DNA of 64,000 nucleotides, from assembly GCF_033439725.1 (NCBI RefSeq), contig NW_026944387.1, positions 744,001 to 808,000 on the forward strand. The letters run 5' to 3'. A program made the translations under genes and the position numbers. The notes beneath the pieces are model-generated. The model was given only the letters and a program-made list of their open reading frames with translations, searched no databases and was not told where the DNA came from. Origin of the DNA: Neurospora tetraspora (taxonomy: Eukaryota; Ascomycota; Sordariomycetes; Sordariales; Sordariaceae). This document shows positions 46,151 to 59,169 of this stretch, piece by piece. Numbering within the stretch: the first letter of the stretch is position 1; each line of letters begins with the position of its first letter.

Positions 46151-46810
46151 GGAGAGTTCTCTACTTGGAAGGAGAAAGCACGCATTGGGTCGGTAGGCGA
46201 TTGGTAGGGACTGGTATGGAATGGTATGGTATGGAATGGTATGGTATGGCATGGTTCGGATCGGTATTTCAACTCATTCATTGCTCGAGGCGTTTTTACG
46301 GGTTCATTCGACGCTGGTTATTCGCATCATGGTAAAGATGGGACGGGATTATAGGTATACACAAATGGAGGAACGAAAATGAATAAGGTTCAGAAGACGG
46401 AGCAGATGTTGGAGTAGTGGCATCGTATGTTTTTTTTCCCGGTCGATCGATGGATGCAGACTTCAAGCATTTCGTGTGTTGGATGGAGTAGTCAGTCTGT
46501 TATATGCGGAGGAAGTTCATCTCATCCTCATCATTATCAACCTCAGATGAAAGAAAAAGTATGAGATCGAGGTATAAACAAAAGCAGCCAAACAAAAATA
46601 ATGTAATGATACCCCGCCGCAGTTCTTACTCCGTTAGTTACCATTCACTCAACAATCGTTCCTTCGCATTGCGGTCAGTAAGTCTTTCCGTAAAATATCA
46701 CCATCCAACCGACCTGAACCTCCATTCACAGTCCAACCAACCCATCAACCAACCATGGCACACTTCCACCGAGTTTGCGTTACCATAGACGAGAATGAAA
46801 TCACTGACGA

Positions 46811-46847
<37 letters not shown>

Positions 46848-46897
46848 AGAAGAGCAGCTCCATCAAAGACTGGAGCACAGCAAAAGAAATAGTTAAT
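46151..46897. other. Region between sirtuin gene and tRNA-Thr copy 2
   Basis: It holds a GGTATGGAAT-type minisatellite (46212-46255) and a 32-nt poly(A) run (46814-46845). The AAAA at 46882 serves as the minus-strand TTTT terminator for the tRNA. No gene seen. Confidence 0.5.
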
Positions 46898-46969
46898 TGC
46901 CCACAGCCAGAATCGAACTGACGACCTCATCATTACTAGTGATGCGCTCTACCACTGAGCCATGCGGGC
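46898..46969 (-). tRNA. tRNA-Thr (anticodon AGT), copy 2
   Basis: Reverse-complement identical over all 72 bases to copy 1 at 9164-9235, with the same cloverleaf and internal A and B boxes. A TTTT run lies 12 nt downstream on the minus strand. Identity over 72 bp with little flank similarity suggests maintenance of the gene sequence, not a recent large duplication. RIP normally ignores repeats this short. Confidence 0.95.
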
Positions 46970-47339
46970 TTCTCGGGTTATTATTGTTTTGAAGCTTTAG
47001 ATCTGAGGCTTAAGAATGCAGCACTGCAATGGTAGAATGGTTTGCGATGATGGTGGTTCGCAAGCAACAAACAACACGACGAACAATAATTTGTGATAGT
47101 GCTTGCTGGCTGCATATCTAGTTTACAACAAGATATGACGGAACAGGCCCGTAGTATGGGCCCCCACTAAGAAGAAAGAAGTGGATCCCGATGATACCGC
47201 TGGATATATACAATTAATGACGGGGAGAAATCTCGCTCAAAGGATCGATACGACGTCTAACCAGTAGAAGTCGTGACCCCATATGCGCCCACCCCCTATA
47301 TGCGGCCATATCTATATCGCGTTTTCCCCTCATTTAACA

Positions 47340-48050
47340 TTACTACCTTTCTTTTAAGAACAATTACTATTTCATTAAATTAAGCCCGATCGCACTTCTT
47401 TCTATTATAATAAGCTCGTCTTTAATTGAGTAAGCGCTTGAGGATATTTATAATGAACTTTTTTAGTGTGTAGCTTCAAAGAAGTATAGGGTTTTTCGGT
47501 CTACCTTCGCCGGCCGCCTTCGAAGCCATTAAAGTAAGCGCGATTCGAAAATATTTAATTAGAGGCTATCGCCAACTTAAGAAACCTTCTTATACGATTG
47601 GATTCTAAATGAGGAGAAGGCTAACTATATTCCCAACCGTCGTTAGATTATTAGCTTCGCAACGTCGATACCAAAAAGAGGGGATAATTATAATAAACTG
47701 GGTACCCGTTGGATAAATCGGTTCTTAATAAGGAATCCTAATATTAGGACTAAATTTTCGACCCCTTTCGAATCCGCTCGAATTAGAGGGTCTACTAAGG
47801 AAGCCTTTACAAAATTCTTCAACCTTTTGGAAGCCTAAATTTGCGATAAGGGTATTATTCTCGCTAATATTTCGAATATAAATGAATATAATCTTTAAAA
47901 GTTAGAATTGATTTAAACTCGTAAGGCTTTAAAGTACGCCCCTAAGCGCTAGAAGGTTACTAGGGCAACGAAGGGGGTAAATCTAGTATAGGAAGTAGAA
48001 AGTGTACTCGAATCAATACTGCAAATTATTTACGAATATTAAAATAAGTA
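47340..48050 (+). mobile_element. Fot1/pogo-type transposase fragment, RIP-decayed
   Basis: The plus strand reads WILNEEKANYIPNRR, ISFATSIPKRGDNYNKLGTR, WINRFLIRNPNIRTKFSTP, FESARIRGSTKEAFTKFFNL and GIILANISNINEYNL, with stops between. This is the Tc5-type DNA-binding domain and the approach to the first catalytic Asp of Fot1/pogo transposases (NiyNmDE in living copies). The catalytic domain is missing and I see no inverted ends, so this is a fragment. AT-richness and TA excess indicate RIP. Edges are approximate. 46970-47339 and 48051-48494 hold no gene I can support. Confidence 0.65.
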
Positions 48051-48494
48051 AATGAACATTTCAAACGGTTAAAATCCCTGCAAAAGTGGCCAATTTTCAA
48101 TATCATCTGGGTCATGGTCATAATGTTACATGTGGCTCATTTGAGGGCGGTGGCCACATGTGGGGTCACGATGTCTAATGGATGGATATGCGAGCATCAA
48201 AGAGAAGATGTTGTTGATTGCCAACTGATCATTCATCCATCCATCCATAATCCTAGATGATATTCTAGAAATGGCTATCTATGCCAAACGCATGCTACCA
48301 AATACCAGGGCCAACAACGTGATACCGGGTAAGGCTATCCTATCCTATCTTACCAAGACCAAGCTTCCGAAGAGCTCACATAACGCCCAAAGAGACTATA
48401 AACCTAAGTCTAAACCGAATTTCCTGATAACCATCCATTCCAACCATGAAACCAACCAATCAAGCCAATACCACTGCCGAGGCAGTCAGCCAGC

Positions 48495-51400
48495 TCAAAA
48501 CCTCCCATCAGTAATCTCATTCATGATATCCCTCATAATCGGCCTCCCCTTCATGATCGCGCGCTCGCTGATTCCGATACGCTTGGGGTTATGCTTCCCT
48601 CCCACGGTCCCCTTCTTGGGACTCTTCTGGCTTTGTTGGCTCCCGACATTTTCTTTCCCCTGACTTGGCGTCCCACCAAACTGCAACTTCGACTGCACCT
48701 TGTACCCCTTCCCGACAATCTTCGCATTCGCCCTCTTAGACGGCGACAACGCTGATCCCTTTCTTGGGGATATAGGCTTGTATAAAGGCACAGGCTTCCT
48801 AGGGCTAAGAGCATCGGCAGCAGTGGAAGCAGCGTTCGCATCCGCGAACTTGTGTCCCTCCAAAGCACCAGGAAGGAGTTCATACACCCAGTTGCGATCT
48901 TCCATCATGCGCACGAAGCGGGCGAGCATTTCGCCTCCTTCTGGTTCTCCTTGTGCTTCTTCTCCCTTATCATCACCGGTTTCTCCCAACTCGGGACTAG
49001 CGATTGCTGAAGGAGAGCCAGCCACAGATGATGCGCCGCGCAAAGTTTCGCGGCTGCCAACAACAAGAAGTTTCGTCTTCGCCCTCGTAAACGCCACGTT
49101 AATCCTCCTCCAATCCTTTAGCAGTTCACCGATACTGCACCCCTCGTTACTCCTCACCAGGGACAACACCACCACGGATTTATCTCTTCCCTGAAACCGA
49201 TCAGCCGTATGCATCTCGATTTCCTCAGCCGCCACCTTAACTCCCGCTCTTACGGCCCCTGCTGAGCCACCCAGGGTATTTTTCAGGTTGTGCTTGAGCA
49301 AAGCCAGTTGCGAGCGGTAGTGCGTCATCACGCCGATTTCGGAAGCGGGGACGCCGACGGTGAGGAGCGAGTCGACTAGTTGGCAGACGATCCGGGACTC
49401 GAGCGGGTTAATGATGCGCTGGCCGCGGGTGGACTTTTCTTCGCGCGAGTGGGGGAGGAGGGAGTCGGTGTTTATAAAGCGGACGCGCGCGGAGGGGTCG
49501 AGGAGGTCGTGGAGCCAGCAGGTGGTGGGGGTGGGGGAGGGGCAGAAGGAGAGTTTATCTCCTTCTTTAAGGGAGTGTTGTTGGGAGTGGGCGAGGAAAG
49601 ACTCGGCGTCAAAGTGCTTGGTTGCTAGAGCGTCCATGTCGGGAATGTCGAGGGATGTGGTGCGGAGTGCTTCGGTGCCGCATTTTAGACGGCCATTGTA
49701 GATGAGCGTGTTGGAGAGGGTCATGATGTCTTCGCACATGCGGTATTGGTGTTCGAGATTGACCACGCTTTGGGGGTGTTTCTCGGAGAGAAGCTTGAAT
49801 AAGCTCACGTCGAGACCGCCGAGGCGGGCGTCTTCGTTTTGTACGAGAGGAGGAAGCTGGTTGTGGTCACCGACTAGGACGAACTTGCGCGCCATGCGGA
49901 TGGGGCCGAGACAAATGGGGAGCGTGATCTGAGAGGCTTCGTCCACAATGCAGTAGTCGAAGATGCGCTCGGCGAAGACAGGGTGGTTGATACCCAAACA
50001 AGTCGTCGCCACAATCGGGGTGTCGTTCCAGGCCTCGTGGATCTCCGAAAAAGAAGTCTTGGGCACCCCCGCAAGGGTGGCGAAGGAGGGAACCTCTGGG
50101 TGAACCTTGACGGGAGGACCGAGACGAAGAATCGGAATGCCGTCATCCTTGAGCTTCAAAAGGATGTTGTCGACGGCGGTATGGGTGTAAGAAGTTAGTA
50201 GCACTGTCTTCTTCTGTGCAACCAAGGCACGAATAATGTGCGCAATGGTGGTCGTCTTGCCCGTACCAGGCATACCAAGCACGAGGGCATAGTCCTGAGC
50301 AGACATGACCTTCTCAACAGCAGCCTTCTGATCGACGTTCAGGCCTTGGCCCGAAGCGGTAGAAGGGAGCATGTACTGTGTTGGCACAGCCTTGAAGCGG
50401 GGGGCGTCAAGGTCGACAACCAGTCTCCTGATCTGCCTAGACCCAAAGACTCCATCGGCCATGACCTGAACAAGGTTGTTGCGTACTGTTGCCATGCCAT
50501 TGCTGAACTCATCCTTGTCTAGACGGTAGCGGACCGGGCCGGCTTCGGGGTCATCCGGGGTGTCATCGCCGGAGCCAGGAACCTGCATGATGCTGGCAAA
50601 GACCTGATTATCGGCCTCATCGAAGCCGGGCTGCCGGACACGCGCATTGTGTAGTCTTCTGTCCACCGCGACAGCGATGCGATTCTTTCTAACTGAGGTG
50701 ACATAGCCCAGCGCAAGTGCAAAGTGGCCTTGTTCATCAGAGATAACAATGGGCTCACCCACAGTCAGCTGCGAGTCCAAGAACGAAAAGCCAGGAGGAG
50801 GCTTCTTCTTGATAAAGGTGTAGGCGAAACGGTTGGTCTTGCCCATCTGTTGGTGATTTTCGTATGCTGAGCCCTCCTCGATTATGACATTGGCGAAGCA
50901 GCGTCCAACCTTCTCGCGCTCTGTGCTGATCATAGTCCATAGCTCCCGGCGAAGCTTTTGGCTTTCCTTTTCTTCCTTGGTTAGAAGCTCTTCCCATTTC
51001 AAGAAGAACTCCTTGTGAATAGGGTTGAGATGTTGGACTACTTCGTCAAACTTCTCGTTCATTGCGCTCGTCTCCCCATCTCCGTCATCAGCAAGCTTGT
51101 GGTAGATGAAACATGTCGTCTGGGCATAGCATCTGCCGCACGCATTTTTGTTCTTCTTCATCGGGGGAAGCTGGACACTCCGCTCACGAATGTAGCAAGC
51201 CAGCTGGTTGCGCTGCATGATCATGTGGCGGATCTCGTGCCTAACGGCGGGAATGCGCAGCGTCTGGGATGTCTCCATGTAGTATAGGATACCGTAGACA
51301 ATCTCAATGTCGTAGCGATCCGAGAGCAGCAAATTGTAGAGTGCTGTTTGCGCCTGATGATTGCTGTTGACATTTTTGCCGGTCTTAACCTCGAAGGGTA

Positions 51401-53881
51401 CGGTCAAGGTCTTGGTCGTAGGCGCCTTAGAGCCTGAGCCCCTTGCTGGGGGGTCGCGCATAGTGACCTGCACGGTGGCATCAATGTTGCCCTTGAGACC
51501 ATACATGGGTGACCAGACATGTTCTTCGACATCCAGAAGCTTGCTGACACACATGGTGGCCTTGTCACCGTTCCGACCTTGGACGATAGCATCGGGCTTT
51601 GGCTGAGAAGTCACGAATAGCTGAGCCCAAGACCGAAGCTCAGGCATCTTGGACTGTACATGACTCTTTGCATCATCCATGCTGACCTTGAGGATATACA
51701 GATCCTCAAGATGCTTCTCAAGAGTCTTGTTAATGACGTTGGTGAGGAACGCCGGATCCCACTTGTTGGCCACCAAAGCTTCCTGGAAGATTTCGTGGAG
51801 AATCGTACCGTAGACAAGCGCGGGGGACAAGTCGCTTGTGGCTTTGACTCTGTCCTGCAAGACCGCACGCCGCATGCAGCTAAACGAGTCCGCAACGACA
51901 GTGGATGAGATCAGCTGATCCGGGTGTAGGATCAGCATGTTCTGGTTGTTGTCGACGACACATTTTCCCTGGTCTTCGAACTGGCCGATGATGTGGACGT
52001 ATGCGCTGACGCTCGCGGGAGTGTCAAACCAATCGCCTCGGAGATAGATCGTTCGCACAGAGTTGGTTCTATCAGCCTGTACGATGAGGATCTGAAAATG
52101 GACAATATTAGTAGGGGAGACACACTCATACGCAACGGAGGGGACTTTACCTTCTCAGGGGATTCACGGCCACGGTCATCCGTATAGGAGCTCTCGAGAA
52201 CATTGGTTACTAGATACCTCTGTATGGCTCTAGGTTTTTGACTAGGCTAATATGAATGTCTTAGCATACGCACTTCCATCTCTTTTGGATCAACAAGCTC
52301 ACTTTCATAAACATACATGTGAAGAAGCATCTTGCGCATGGCCGGCATGCTGTGTCGCAGCCATTTCAACCGCATCAAAGTCAAAATCATTACCGAAATC
52401 ATCACCGAACTCGTCATCCTCATCGCCCACGACCTGCTGGGGCAATTTCTTGGGTGACTGCCTCTTCCTAGGCGATAGTCTCTTCTTAGGGGACAGTCTC
52501 TTTCTGGGTGACAACCTCACAGCAGGTTGCTGTGTCGCAGACTCGACTTGAGCAACCAGGTCTTCTACCCCATCAAAGATATCGTCATCGAGATCACCAA
52601 ATTCGTCATTATCGACTACTGTCTTTGACGATTCGCGTGGAGCTGGCGAGACAGCGTCGCTTGCTATGAGAGTGCTGCCGTCACCTCGACCAAGGAAACT
52701 CGCGTCCAGTTCCAGGAGCGTGTCCTCGTCAAAGTCAAAGTCGTCATCACCGTAGTCCGAAGACGCCTTCTCTGGTAGATTTGAGGCAGCAGCCTCGGTA
52801 GTTTGACGCTCGGCCTTTTTCCTTGAGGGAGAGGAGTTCTGGTCAGGAACGGTCTGGGGTGCTGTCTTTCGTTTTGATGGCGACTTCTTCTTGGGAGACG
52901 GTGACTTCTTTTGCTGTGCTGGGGCATTGGTCGTCGTTTTGGGGCTCTCGATCTCGCCATCAACGGATTGTAGTAGTTCTGAAAGGAGGCTCGACTTCTT
53001 CTTTCTGGGAGTGTTCTGGGAAACGGTCCTGTCTTCTTCATCTGGGCAAACGGTACGACGCCGCTTGGGCCAGGCGGAACCGCAACTGACGGACTTCCTC
53101 AATGATCGATCGCCTGATTGCGGACGAGGTGAGGAAGATGCCATAAGCTGGGCGAAGAGGGGGTTCTTATGACTTGAGGGACTCGTATCATTTCCATTAG
53201 AAGAGAAACGACTCCACAAGTCAGAGGCAGGATCTGCATGGGGTGTCTTGGAAGCGCCGGCAATCTTCTTGAGAGCGACATGTGGAGTGGTCAACTTGGC
53301 AGCCGGTGATGAAGCAGGCGAAGAACTTTTTGCGCGTCTTTTGCCATTCTTGGGGATCATTGGCGAAGCGGGTAATTGTAGAGGCACTCCGGACTTCCAG
53401 TCGACCCTGTCACCGGGCGATTTTTCTCCATCTTCCTCTTCGGTGGTGGCTTCAGGTACACCAAACAGGTCTTTCCATGAATGGCGATCTGCGGGAGTTT
53501 TGGCGTCGCTAGATTCCTCGTCGTTTGAATCTGGTGATGGTCTCTTCCTTGGGATCGACTTGGTGGTGTTGATGTTTTCTTTTTGGAGTTCGTCGGCGGC
53601 AGCCTTTGCGGGCTTTGCAGACTTTGGTGGTTTGGAAGATGTGTCGTCGGATCGGAAGGCCTGGAGCTTATTCTTGGTAGATTCCGAGACGGGGGCTAGC
53701 GATTGTAGAGGCCCTTTGTTGGTGGTGTTGTTGGCGGCAGGATTGCTTCTTGTCCTCTGCCATCCTCCGCGCTACGGTTGTTAGGTTAGTAAAGGATTAT
53801 TAGCTCGCTTGAAAAAATCCATTTGTGACGGACCTTGGGAGGTTGAGCATAGGCGTCTGAATATGACTTTTTGAGAGGCAT
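48495..53881 (-). CDS. DNA2: DNA2 nuclease-helicase
   Basis: Four exons (53834-53881, 52317-53771, 52151-52246, 48495-52091) encode about 1,731 aa. The splice joins are exact: PPK/RGGW, SSH/PSQK and PEK/ILIV. The nuclease domain has the Fe-S cysteines (FSCMRRAV; CGRCYAQTTC), a RecB-type Asp in GNIDATVQV and EVKTGKN. The superfamily I helicase has Walker A GMPGTGKTT (about residue 1140), DEASQITLP, VGDHNQLPPLV, FQGRDKSVVVLSLVRS and VAFTRAKTKLLVVGS. Dna2 cuts long Okazaki flaps and resects breaks. The long N-terminus includes repeated SP(R/K)K sites near residues 430-460, likely CDK targets. It is divergent from TRAPPC11. Confidence 0.95.
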
Positions 53882-54684
53882 TGTTGAGGCGTTGTATTTG
53901 ACCAAAATAAGGATAAAGTAAACAAAAACAATCAATGGCCACGGCGCTGGGGCCGATGGGTGGATGCGCTACTGAATGACCAAAAAAGTCCAAGATAGAG
54001 CAAGTTTTATGGTCAGGGCACAAATCAGAAAGCGAGGTTATATCGTAGGCCCATGGCGCCGAAGGACCGGAGTCTGGAACCTGAGTTGGTGGGCGAGGTG
54101 AAGTGATGTGGAAAGCGGGAGGAAGTCCGAAGAGACGCGATGACAGTCGCGTTTCCTCACACTGCACGGTTCTGCCAGTCAATCAATCAACGCGGACCCC
54201 CCTCCAGGTATTAATTGTTAGCAGGGGGTGCCTGGAGCTTTCGGCAGGTACCGCTGCGATAAGATAAGCCCCACACTTTGGTACCCCTGTAGGCACATGG
54301 GGGGAGGTTGGTCCGCTGACGTCTAGCGGTACTCCATCACTTGGGCAGCTTCAACTCTTCAACTCTTCAACTTGGATCCCGTCCCATCCCGCCTCGAGGG
54401 AGCTTGACCGCCCGAGGACATCTACCTACCTATAACCCGACAACCAAAGACAAGGGACGGAACTGGGACCAACGGACTTTGCAGAGAATCCAACAACGAC
54501 TTCAGACCGTACGAACGATTCGCGATACGTGCGCCGCCGATCCGATCTACGGACTTTGATACTTGACACGCGGGGCACATCAGACCATACGGCCGGACGA
54601 AAGAGGACGGCGACGGTACTATGAACCGACTATAACCACCACTTGGCTCAACTTTATATACAGTAGTCAACACAGGTAGCAACC
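53882..54684. other. Divergent promoter region of DNA2 and TRAPPC11
   Basis: An 803-bp region with no gene. It has CAACTCTT tandem units near 54350-54372 and the inverted ACGCGA pair at 54135-54152. Confidence 0.5.
54135..54152. promoter_or_regulatory. Inverted pair of MCB-like boxes upstream of DNA2
   Basis: ACGCGA-N6-TCGCGT forms a near-palindrome about 255 nt before the DNA2 start. ACGCGA is a variant of the MBF core seen in fungi. Function is inferred from position beside a replication gene. Confidence 0.35.
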
Positions 54685-57600
54685 ATGGACGACTATCCGC
54701 GCGGCAGCTTGGACCACAACATCCCCTTCCTCCTCACCCTCGGCGTTTCCCCTCCCAACTCTAGCTCAGCCCACAACCCCGAACTTAGCAAGACTCTCAA
54801 GGACCAAGCCATCGAGGTCCGATCCGACCTTCCTGCTCTCGATCTACCTCCCGCCCAAGCTTTACTACACTACATCCAAGAGCGGGATGCCTCGAACCTA
54901 CCATGCATCGCATACGAGCACCAGCTTCGTTACCGCTTCCGGGTCAAGTCAGCAGAAAGGGTGAGTCCTCTTTAGTCACCTGCTATCTAGACCTCAGCCA
55001 GAAGATGGTGGCCTATAGTCTAACTTATGCTATTCTTTCTTCAGTCCTTCCTGCTCCCTCCCCGCCGCGCCCGCTTGCCTGAAGGGATAGAAGCACCTCC
55101 CGGTGCCGTCCTACACTCCCCCTTCTCGCCTCTGACTCCGATATCCCCCCTGTACCCCGACGGTCTAATCGATGCACAATGGATACTGAAGCACCAGGAA
55201 CTGATCCCCAGTGTCGTGCTCTGCTTCTACAACCTCGTCTCCGACCCAAACCAGTCCACCCTAAGCGATAACCAGATCAAGTCCGACGTGAACAAGCTGA
55301 GGAACCTCATAATCCAGTCGGGATACAAGATCAAGCTGGCTATTGTGCTTCTGTCCGACTCTGCTGGCGACCACACCGACTACCTCCACCTCCAAGATCG
55401 CATCGAGATTATTCGCAGGGGCTGTGCACTTGACCCCAAGTCGGTCTTCCTCATGCCCCCCAACGAGACCCACGAGGACCTTGCGCGCATGGCTGAGAAC
55501 ATGTTGATCACATTATACGGTGCTTCAATGGAGTATTACAAGGAACTGGGTAGACATTCTCGTAAGAAGAGAGGAAGGGGAGTTGCTCCACCGCCAACCG
55601 TGCCACCAACAACAGGCACTTCCCAAACGCTTTCGCTGGCAGGATGGAATGTCCGTTATGACTTCAAGTCAGCTATACTGGCCGAATACCGTCTGGAAAT
55701 GGAGAATGCTCTGCGTTCCTACGAACAAGCATACGAAAACCTACTAAGCTCCGAGGTTGTCGAACTAATACCAAGCTGGAGTCCTCGCTGGAACGAGGCT
55801 CGGCTTCTTGCTGACGTGATAGCCATCCGTTCCATTCGCTGCCTGTTATGGAACGCTCAGAATAGCGCGGCCGTTCGCCGGTGGCAATTTCACCGCGAAA
55901 GGATGGCGGACCTTGTCGAGCGCCTTGGAAGAGGCACCAGTAACTATGGGTGGGAGGCCTGGGAAGCGCGTTGGGCAATCGTTATGGCGAACTTGATGGA
56001 GAAGGCAGGCATCCCAGAGCTTGACCCTGCTGAACTGCGACTCTACCTCAACCCAGAGAAGAATATTATGGGGGAACGACTACAACCATGGGAGTTCCTC
56101 CACCATACAGGTTATTGGTACCGTCTGGCTTCCAGGCACTTGTATGCCCGGAGAGCCCGAGCTCGTGCTATGCCTGAAGACGATAGGAGACCACCAGGCT
56201 CTTCTCCGGCTTCTCACCTTGCGAGCAGAGGCTTCACATATGACACTTTCATGTGCCCGGAACCCCATGAGGAGTTTCCGCTGGAGCATATGACCTATCA
56301 AGGTGTTGACCATAACGGCATGATTATCGACTGCCTGTCACGAGCACTTCACGAGTTTTTGCAGAGGGATCAAGCACGGCTGGCTGCTGAGTTGTCTCTA
56401 GAGTTAGCCAGGGAACTAGGTCTCAGGCAGGAATGGGCCAAGATTGTCGAGTTACTTCGGCCTATATGGCAAAACATGTCCTTCAGGAAGGAACGCTGGC
56501 CAACATTGGCCGAGGAAGTTAGCTGGGCTTTAAGGGCAGCCGCTTCGAAGACTGGTGAACTTGGCGATGTGGTCACCATTGACTGGGAATTGCTGGATCG
56601 AGGTAAGATTCCAAGAATTTTGAGTGACTTCGCTTGCTGATGATGGAGTAGGCTTCACGAAACGCAAAAACTGGCAATATGACATAACCAAGTCCCTACA
56701 ACTGATAACGCCGGATCCTAAGCCGCTTATCAATATCGCAGATGGCCAAATCATCTCGCCTATTTCAGCTACCTTTGTTTTCAGAGACGAGGAAGGGAAG
56801 GCCGGCCAGACCACCCGTGCCCAGCTGTGCCTCCGTTCCAACGCTCATGCCGAATCCGCTCCCATACCATTCAGCAGGATCGAGGTCAGGTTCAATGGCA
56901 GCATCAACACTGTCGTACTGAAACATCAAGTCGAAGAAGATAGCAAGCGACAAAAGCACGGTAACATTGTTCTCTGTCCGGTATCCCTTGAGGATGTCAC
57001 CCCAAGCGAAAAAGAGCCGACGACAGAAGACTCGACCGAAGATGAGAGAGGAACTGAGTTACAAGGCACCACCGACCTGGCCCTCTCACCTGGTCAGACT
57101 CTCGTCTTCGTTCTGGACATACCCCTCCGTGAACAAGGCGAAGTAACCGCTCTCTCGCTCACCGCATCACTAGAGACCGAATCCTTTGACCTCCATCAGT
57201 CTCTTAAACTCCGGGATATGCCCAACATGACCCATATTTGGTATCCAACACCCTCATCCAGGAAGCGCATCACACGGCCAGTCAGCCCGCTGTCCCTCCG
57301 AATCCTTCCAAGGCCCCCCAAGATGGAAATCAATGGCGAAATCAAGGAGCAGTACTACACCAACGAGGCAATAACACTAGACTTTGACATTTACAACGCC
57401 GAAGATGTCGAGGCTCCCTCCAAGTTCGATGCGCTCTTATTCTGCGATGAGGATGAAGCGTCATTGACTGCTCCGGCATTCATAGTGGAAATCGTGTCAG
57501 GAGAATCAAAAGAAGAGAGCAAGAGATCATCAACAAGCAGTTCATCCGGCCGCGAATCGAAAGTCTCCTCTTACCTCCTAGGCGACATCCAACCAAGTGG

Positions 57601-58717
57601 CACCGCCACCGTCCGCCTACAATTTCCTCCCATCGAGCGACCCAGCCGCTACGAGTTGAATCTGCGCGTGGTCTACCGCCTCCCAACCAACCCAGGAACG
57701 ACCATCATCCAGACAGCTGTCTACCAACTTAACGTCCTCAACCCCTTCGAATCCAACTATGAGCTCCTGCCGCGGGTCCACCCCGACCAGTGGCCTTCTT
57801 TCTTCGATGCCGAAGGCATCCAACCACTTTCCCTTCCTTCTCAAGAGGACAACGACACGGTAGTATCATACAAAGGCCTCACCCAATCCTGGTCTCTCCT
57901 AACCAGATATGCCTCCTTCGCCTCCGAAGATCTCAAGGTAGTCGACGTAGACATCAAAGTCCTCCGACAACCCAGCCAGGAACCCAACACTCCGCCACCA
58001 ATGACCTGCCTGATCACTCGCCACGGCGAAAAATCCCTCCCCGAAAAAGGACAACTAATGGAGCCGCACACGATCGAGACCACATCCTTCGATATCGTAG
58101 CGCAAAAGATCAGTCTCGACGATCGCGGTCCGGCACCGCTAGACTTGGCTATGGTCATCAGATGGAAACGGGTTCCCTCTTCAGAAACAGAAGAAGAAAC
58201 AATAAACACCACAACCCTCCCAGTCCCGCGCTTCTCCCTCTTCGGCATCGAGCCGCGCGTGCTCGCCCAAGTCAACTACCTCGACACCCCCGACTCTTTT
58301 ACTCCATTGATCCTCCTCCGAGTCATCATCGAGAACGCATCCAACCACTTCTTGACGTTCGGCGTGTCGATGGACACCTCAGAGGAGTTCGCCTTCTCGG
58401 GACCAAAGTTGTCGGCGGTGTCGGTGTTGCCGGTTAGTAGACGGGAGGTGGAGTACAGGATTTTACCTACGGGGTTGGGACCAGCAGCGGGTGGGACGGA
58501 AGAGAGCAGAGGCGAGGGGGGGATTGGTGAGAGTGACAAGGAGAAGAGAGGTGAAAAGGGTTACTGGCTCAAACCGGGCTTGACTGTGAGAGATAAGTAC
58601 TTCCAGAAGGTGTTGAGGGTGATTCCGGCGTCTGAAGGGGTGAGGGTGGATGCGAAGGAGGGAGGGTTTTTGGTTTGGGTTCCTACTGGTGAGGGTGGTG
58701 AAGGTGATGATGAATGA
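54685..58717 (+). CDS. TRAPPC11: TRAPPC11 (foie gras/Gryzun) trafficking protein
   Basis: Exons 54685-54960, 55045-56602 and 56652-58717 encode about 1,299 aa. Intron 1 has GTGAGT and TTCAG; intron 2 is 49 nt with GTAAGA and GTAG. The N-terminus has LVSDPNQ, KIKLAIVLLSDSAGDH and QDRIEIIRRGCALDPKSVFL. The foie gras helical region begins near residue 295 (GWNVRYDFKSAILAEYRLEM) and includes RRWQFHRERMADLVERLG and LQPWEFLHHTGYWYRLAS. The C-terminal third has Gryzun-type beta-rich modules (LSFPIERPSRYELNLRVV-like). TRAPPC11 belongs to the TRAPP complex that tethers vesicles at the Golgi. A low-complexity Gly/Glu stretch precedes the stop. Confidence 0.87.
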
Positions 58718-59169
58718 GGAGACTGTGAGGGCTGGACATGTTGAGTGGATGGGGAGTATGAAGCGATATATTTATATTGTACTTGTAATACGGGACTGTT
58801 CCGTTCTGTTTTGGGTATGAGTGAACAGGTCAGGTAATGCAACTGATGATTATATCCTCCCTTGTCTGTTTGTTTCTTGGCCTGAATTTCTTTTGTCTAT
58901 GTCAATCAGCAAGTCACCCTCCGAGATTTTTTTTTGGAACTGTGGCGAGCATGGTAAGAACGACGAGCGGCGAGAGCCCTGCAAACACACAAGTTTTGAA
59001 ATTTCTCAGGTTTTCACATCGTTGCCCACCCGTGGAGATGACAACGGTTGACAGGCCTGACCTATCTATCCTTACTCTCCAGTGAGAATAGGCAGGTTAG
59101 CATACCTCGTTCCCACCGGTATTATCGTCCCATGTCCAAGAACAGCGATAAAATGACACATCAACTCCC
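58718..59169. other. Convergent region between TRAPPC11 and kelch copy B
   Basis: No gene seen. It holds 3' ends of both flanking genes. Confidence 0.45.

Noticed and set aside
45332-46252. 306-codon minus-strand frame rich in Leu/His
   Set aside because: Antisense of the sirtuin's Lys/Glu-rich tail plus the GGTAT minisatellite.
47340-48050. Possibility that this AT-rich block is part of the Harbinger element
   Set aside because: Its protein remnants are Fot1/pogo-type, and the Harbinger element closes cleanly at 42659 with its own target duplication.
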